58,975 nt of DNA, taken from positions 1 through 58,975 of the forward strand of contig CAZUVM010000176.1 in the NCBI GenBank assembly GCA_964623885.1. Direction: 5' to 3'. The translations under genes and the position numbers were made by a program. The notes below the pieces were generated by a model. That model ran no database searches. It saw only the letters and a program-made list of their open reading frames with translations, and was not told where the DNA came from. Shown here piece after piece: positions 57,651 to 58,975 of this stretch; position 1 is the first letter of the stretch; each line of letters opens with the position of its first letter. This DNA comes from CAZUVM01 sp964623885 (lineage in GTDB: Bacteria; Verrucomicrobiota; Verrucomicrobiia; Limisphaerales; UBA8199).

Positions 57651-58937
57651 ATGCACAACCGTAAAGCAAAACGCATGAAACAGTGGCAAGACATCACACA
57701 CTACGCCGGCTTCGACTGGGCCCGTGATCACCACGTGGTGGTTATCGTTGATTCACAAGGACAGATCGTCGCCGACTTTGAGTTCGCACATTCACAGGAG
57801 GGCTGGGAGGAGTTTGCCGATAAAACGGCGGCTTGGCCCAGCTTGGCTGTGGCGATTGAAACCAGCCAGGGAGCTGCGGTCGATCGGCTCCTGCAACGCA
57901 ACTATACCGTCTACCCGGTCAATCCCGTAGCTGCGGAGAGCTATCGCAAACGCAAAGCTCCCAGCGGCACCAAAACCGACCATCTGGACGGCTGGGGCTT
58001 GGGTGATGCCTTGCGAGTCGATGGTCAGGGCTGGAAGCCGCTCCAGCCCATGGATCCCCTTACCCAAAAGCTGCGCTTGCTCTGCCATGATGAGGTCAGC
58101 CTCATCCAGCAACGGACATTGTTTGCCAACCAACTCCAGCAGGCCCTGCTGGAGTATTATCCGGCGGCGCTGCAGGCCTTTGAGGATTGGACCCTTTCCT
58201 TTGCCTGGGACTTCCTGCTGGAGTTCCCCACACCTCAAGCGTTGGTCAAAGCCGGCAAGCGCCGCTGGGAAAAGTTCCTGCACACCCACAAACTGTGGCG
58301 GCCCGAAACCGTTGAGCGCCGACTGGCCATCTTCGCCCAAGCCGACCAGTTCAAGGCCTCCGATCCAATTGTGGCGGCCAAGAGCCAACTAGCGATCAGC
58401 CTGTGTAAACTGCTGCGGACTTTAAAACAACAACTGGCGCTCTACCGTAAGCAGATTGAAGAACTCTTCCAGGAGCACCCTGACCGCGACCTGTTTGGCA
58501 GCCTGCCCGGAGCTAAGAAGGTCTTAGCCCCGCGGCTATTGGCGGCCATCGGCAGCGACCCCGCTCGCTATGGCAACCATCAGGTGCTCCAGGCCTTCGC
58601 CGGAACGGCTCCCGTCAATTATCAGTCCGGGCAGATACACAAAACACACATCCGCTGGGCCTGTGACAAGTTTATGCGCAACACCCTTCATCTCTGGGCT
58701 GATTGTTTCCGCAGAGCCAGCGCTTGGGGCCAGACCTACTATAAGAAAAAGCGCGACCGAGGCATGAGTCACGCCTGCGCACTGAGGTGCTTGGGTCAAC
58801 GGTTACTGAAAATCCTTTTCCGCATGCTCACTGACAAAACGCCCTACGACGCGGAACTCCATGCCCGCAACCAGAAAAAGCACGGCTCCTGGGTTCTAGC
58901 ATTGCTCGAAAAATCTCCCGCTCCAGCCAGTGAATAA
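57651..58937 (+). CDS. IS110-family transposase
   Basis: A 428-aa recombinase. The N-terminal RuvC-like DEDD residues are Asp22 in AGFDWARDHH, Glu70 in VAIETSQG, and Asp110 and Asp113 in GTKTDHLDGWGLGD. The C-terminal Transposase_20 domain starts SLPGAKKVLAPRLLAAIG and carries the catalytic Ser326 in FAGTAPVNYQSGQ. The length is normal and no frameshift is seen, so it may be active. ATG 57651 is chosen; ATG 57675 is also possible. The open frame upstream to 57087 is part of the noncoding end and a repeat. Confidence 0.92.
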   Translation: MHNRKAKRMKQWQDITHYAGFDWARDHHVVVIVDSQGQIVADFEFAHSQEGWEEFADKTAAWPSLAVAIETSQGAAVDRLLQRNYTVYPVNPVAAESYRKRKAPSGTKTDHLDGWGLGDALRVDGQGWKPLQPMDPLTQKLRLLCHDEVSLIQQRTLFANQLQQALLEYYPAALQAFEDWTLSFAWDFLLEFPTPQALVKAGKRRWEKFLHTHKLWRPETVERRLAIFAQADQFKASDPIVAAKSQLAISLCKLLRTLKQQLALYRKQIEELFQEHPDRDLFGSLPGAKKVLAPRLLAAIGSDPARYGNHQVLQAFAGTAPVNYQSGQIHKTHIRWACDKFMRNTLHLWADCFRRASAWGQTYYKKKRDRGMSHACALRCLGQRLLKILFRMLTDKTPYDAELHARNQKKHGSWVLALLEKSPAPASE

Positions 58938-58975
58938 CTTTTATGAAAAAGCAATTTACAAGACAGAGAACAGCT

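Larger units (their letters stand above)
57285..58975 (+). mobile_element. IS110-family insertion sequence (right end near or beyond window edge)
   Basis: A single DEDD transposase gene is preceded by about 360 nt of structured noncoding DNA and followed by only 38 nt of window. No terminal inverted repeats or target duplication were found, as expected for IS110. The left boundary is estimated from where the dispersed repeat stops. A long left noncoding end matches the IS110 subgroup rather than IS1111. Confidence 0.75.

Noticed and set aside
1..58975. tRNA, rRNA or replication-origin features
   Set aside because: No cloverleaf with GTTCRA-type T-arm, rRNA core sequence or DnaA-box cluster was noticed on reading; a covariance-model scan would be needed to exclude them fully.

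Overview
The window looks like a chromosomal segment of a free-living member of the Verrucomicrobiota, probably close to the Pedosphaera/Limisphaerales group. That placement is an inference. It rests on the GC-rich coding style, the Tat-exported Gfo/Idh and TIM-barrel proteins, a formylglycine-type sulfatase, a GxxExxY protein, and the many short dispersed repeats typical of these genomes. No rRNA or tRNA gene was seen.

Layout. 1-2000: an FkbM methyltransferase set in repeat-rich spacer. 2018-8109: a heavy-metal RND efflux operon (outer-membrane factor, adaptor, CusA/CzcA pump) followed by a PII-like protein. 8112-12308: a thioredoxin-like secreted protein (-), thiG, a heptose-7-phosphate kinase, a CDP-alcohol phosphatidyltransferase and a peroxiredoxin. 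12508-17493: citramalate synthase and valyl-tRNA synthetase, with a GxxExxY nuclease-like gene between them framed by 30-bp inverted repeats. 17537-20183: a sulfatase and a Gfo/Idh oxidoreductase. 20231-25595 (-): a catabolic-looking cluster of SDR, a two-domain microcompartment (BMC) shell protein, a DapA-family aldolase, a sugar isomerase-like protein, an antitoxin-like protein and a Gfo/Idh protein. 26423-30189 (-): a heterodimeric ABC exporter, with an ORF-less group II intron just upstream (30251-31029). 31216-35720: aldo/keto reductase, GH53 galactanase, a lone response regulator, a PfkB-like kinase and peptide deformylase. 35761-48175 (-): a large secreted protein of unknown family, an LD-carboxypeptidase and a Wsp-type chemosensory operon. 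48475-54319: an amino-acid-dehydrogenase-like protein, a sedolisin protease, an SGNH hydrolase and a small membrane protein. 54470-56869 (-): a secreted beta-lactamase-like hydrolase with ankyrin repeats. 57285-end: an IS110-family element.

How the genes work together. The RND genes overlap by 4 nt and form one pump unit; the PII-like gene is their probable regulator. The aldolase, BMC and SDR genes are translationally coupled and probably handle one carbonyl intermediate. The Wsp-like genes keep the wspA-B-D-E-F order but lack a CheR methyltransferase, and a hybrid kinase replaces the usual diguanylate cyclase.

The most interesting items are four. (1) The group II intron: its EBS1 and EBS2 match the 12 nt before its 5' splice site, and the same 12 nt recur unoccupied 70 bp away. 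(2) The lone tandem BMC protein, which has a perfectly placed internal ribosome binding site before its second domain. (3) The repeat-framed GxxExxY cassette. (4) The structured leader of the IS110 element, a candidate bridge RNA. Several repeat families recur across the window, including a REP-like palindrome inside the RND adaptor gene.
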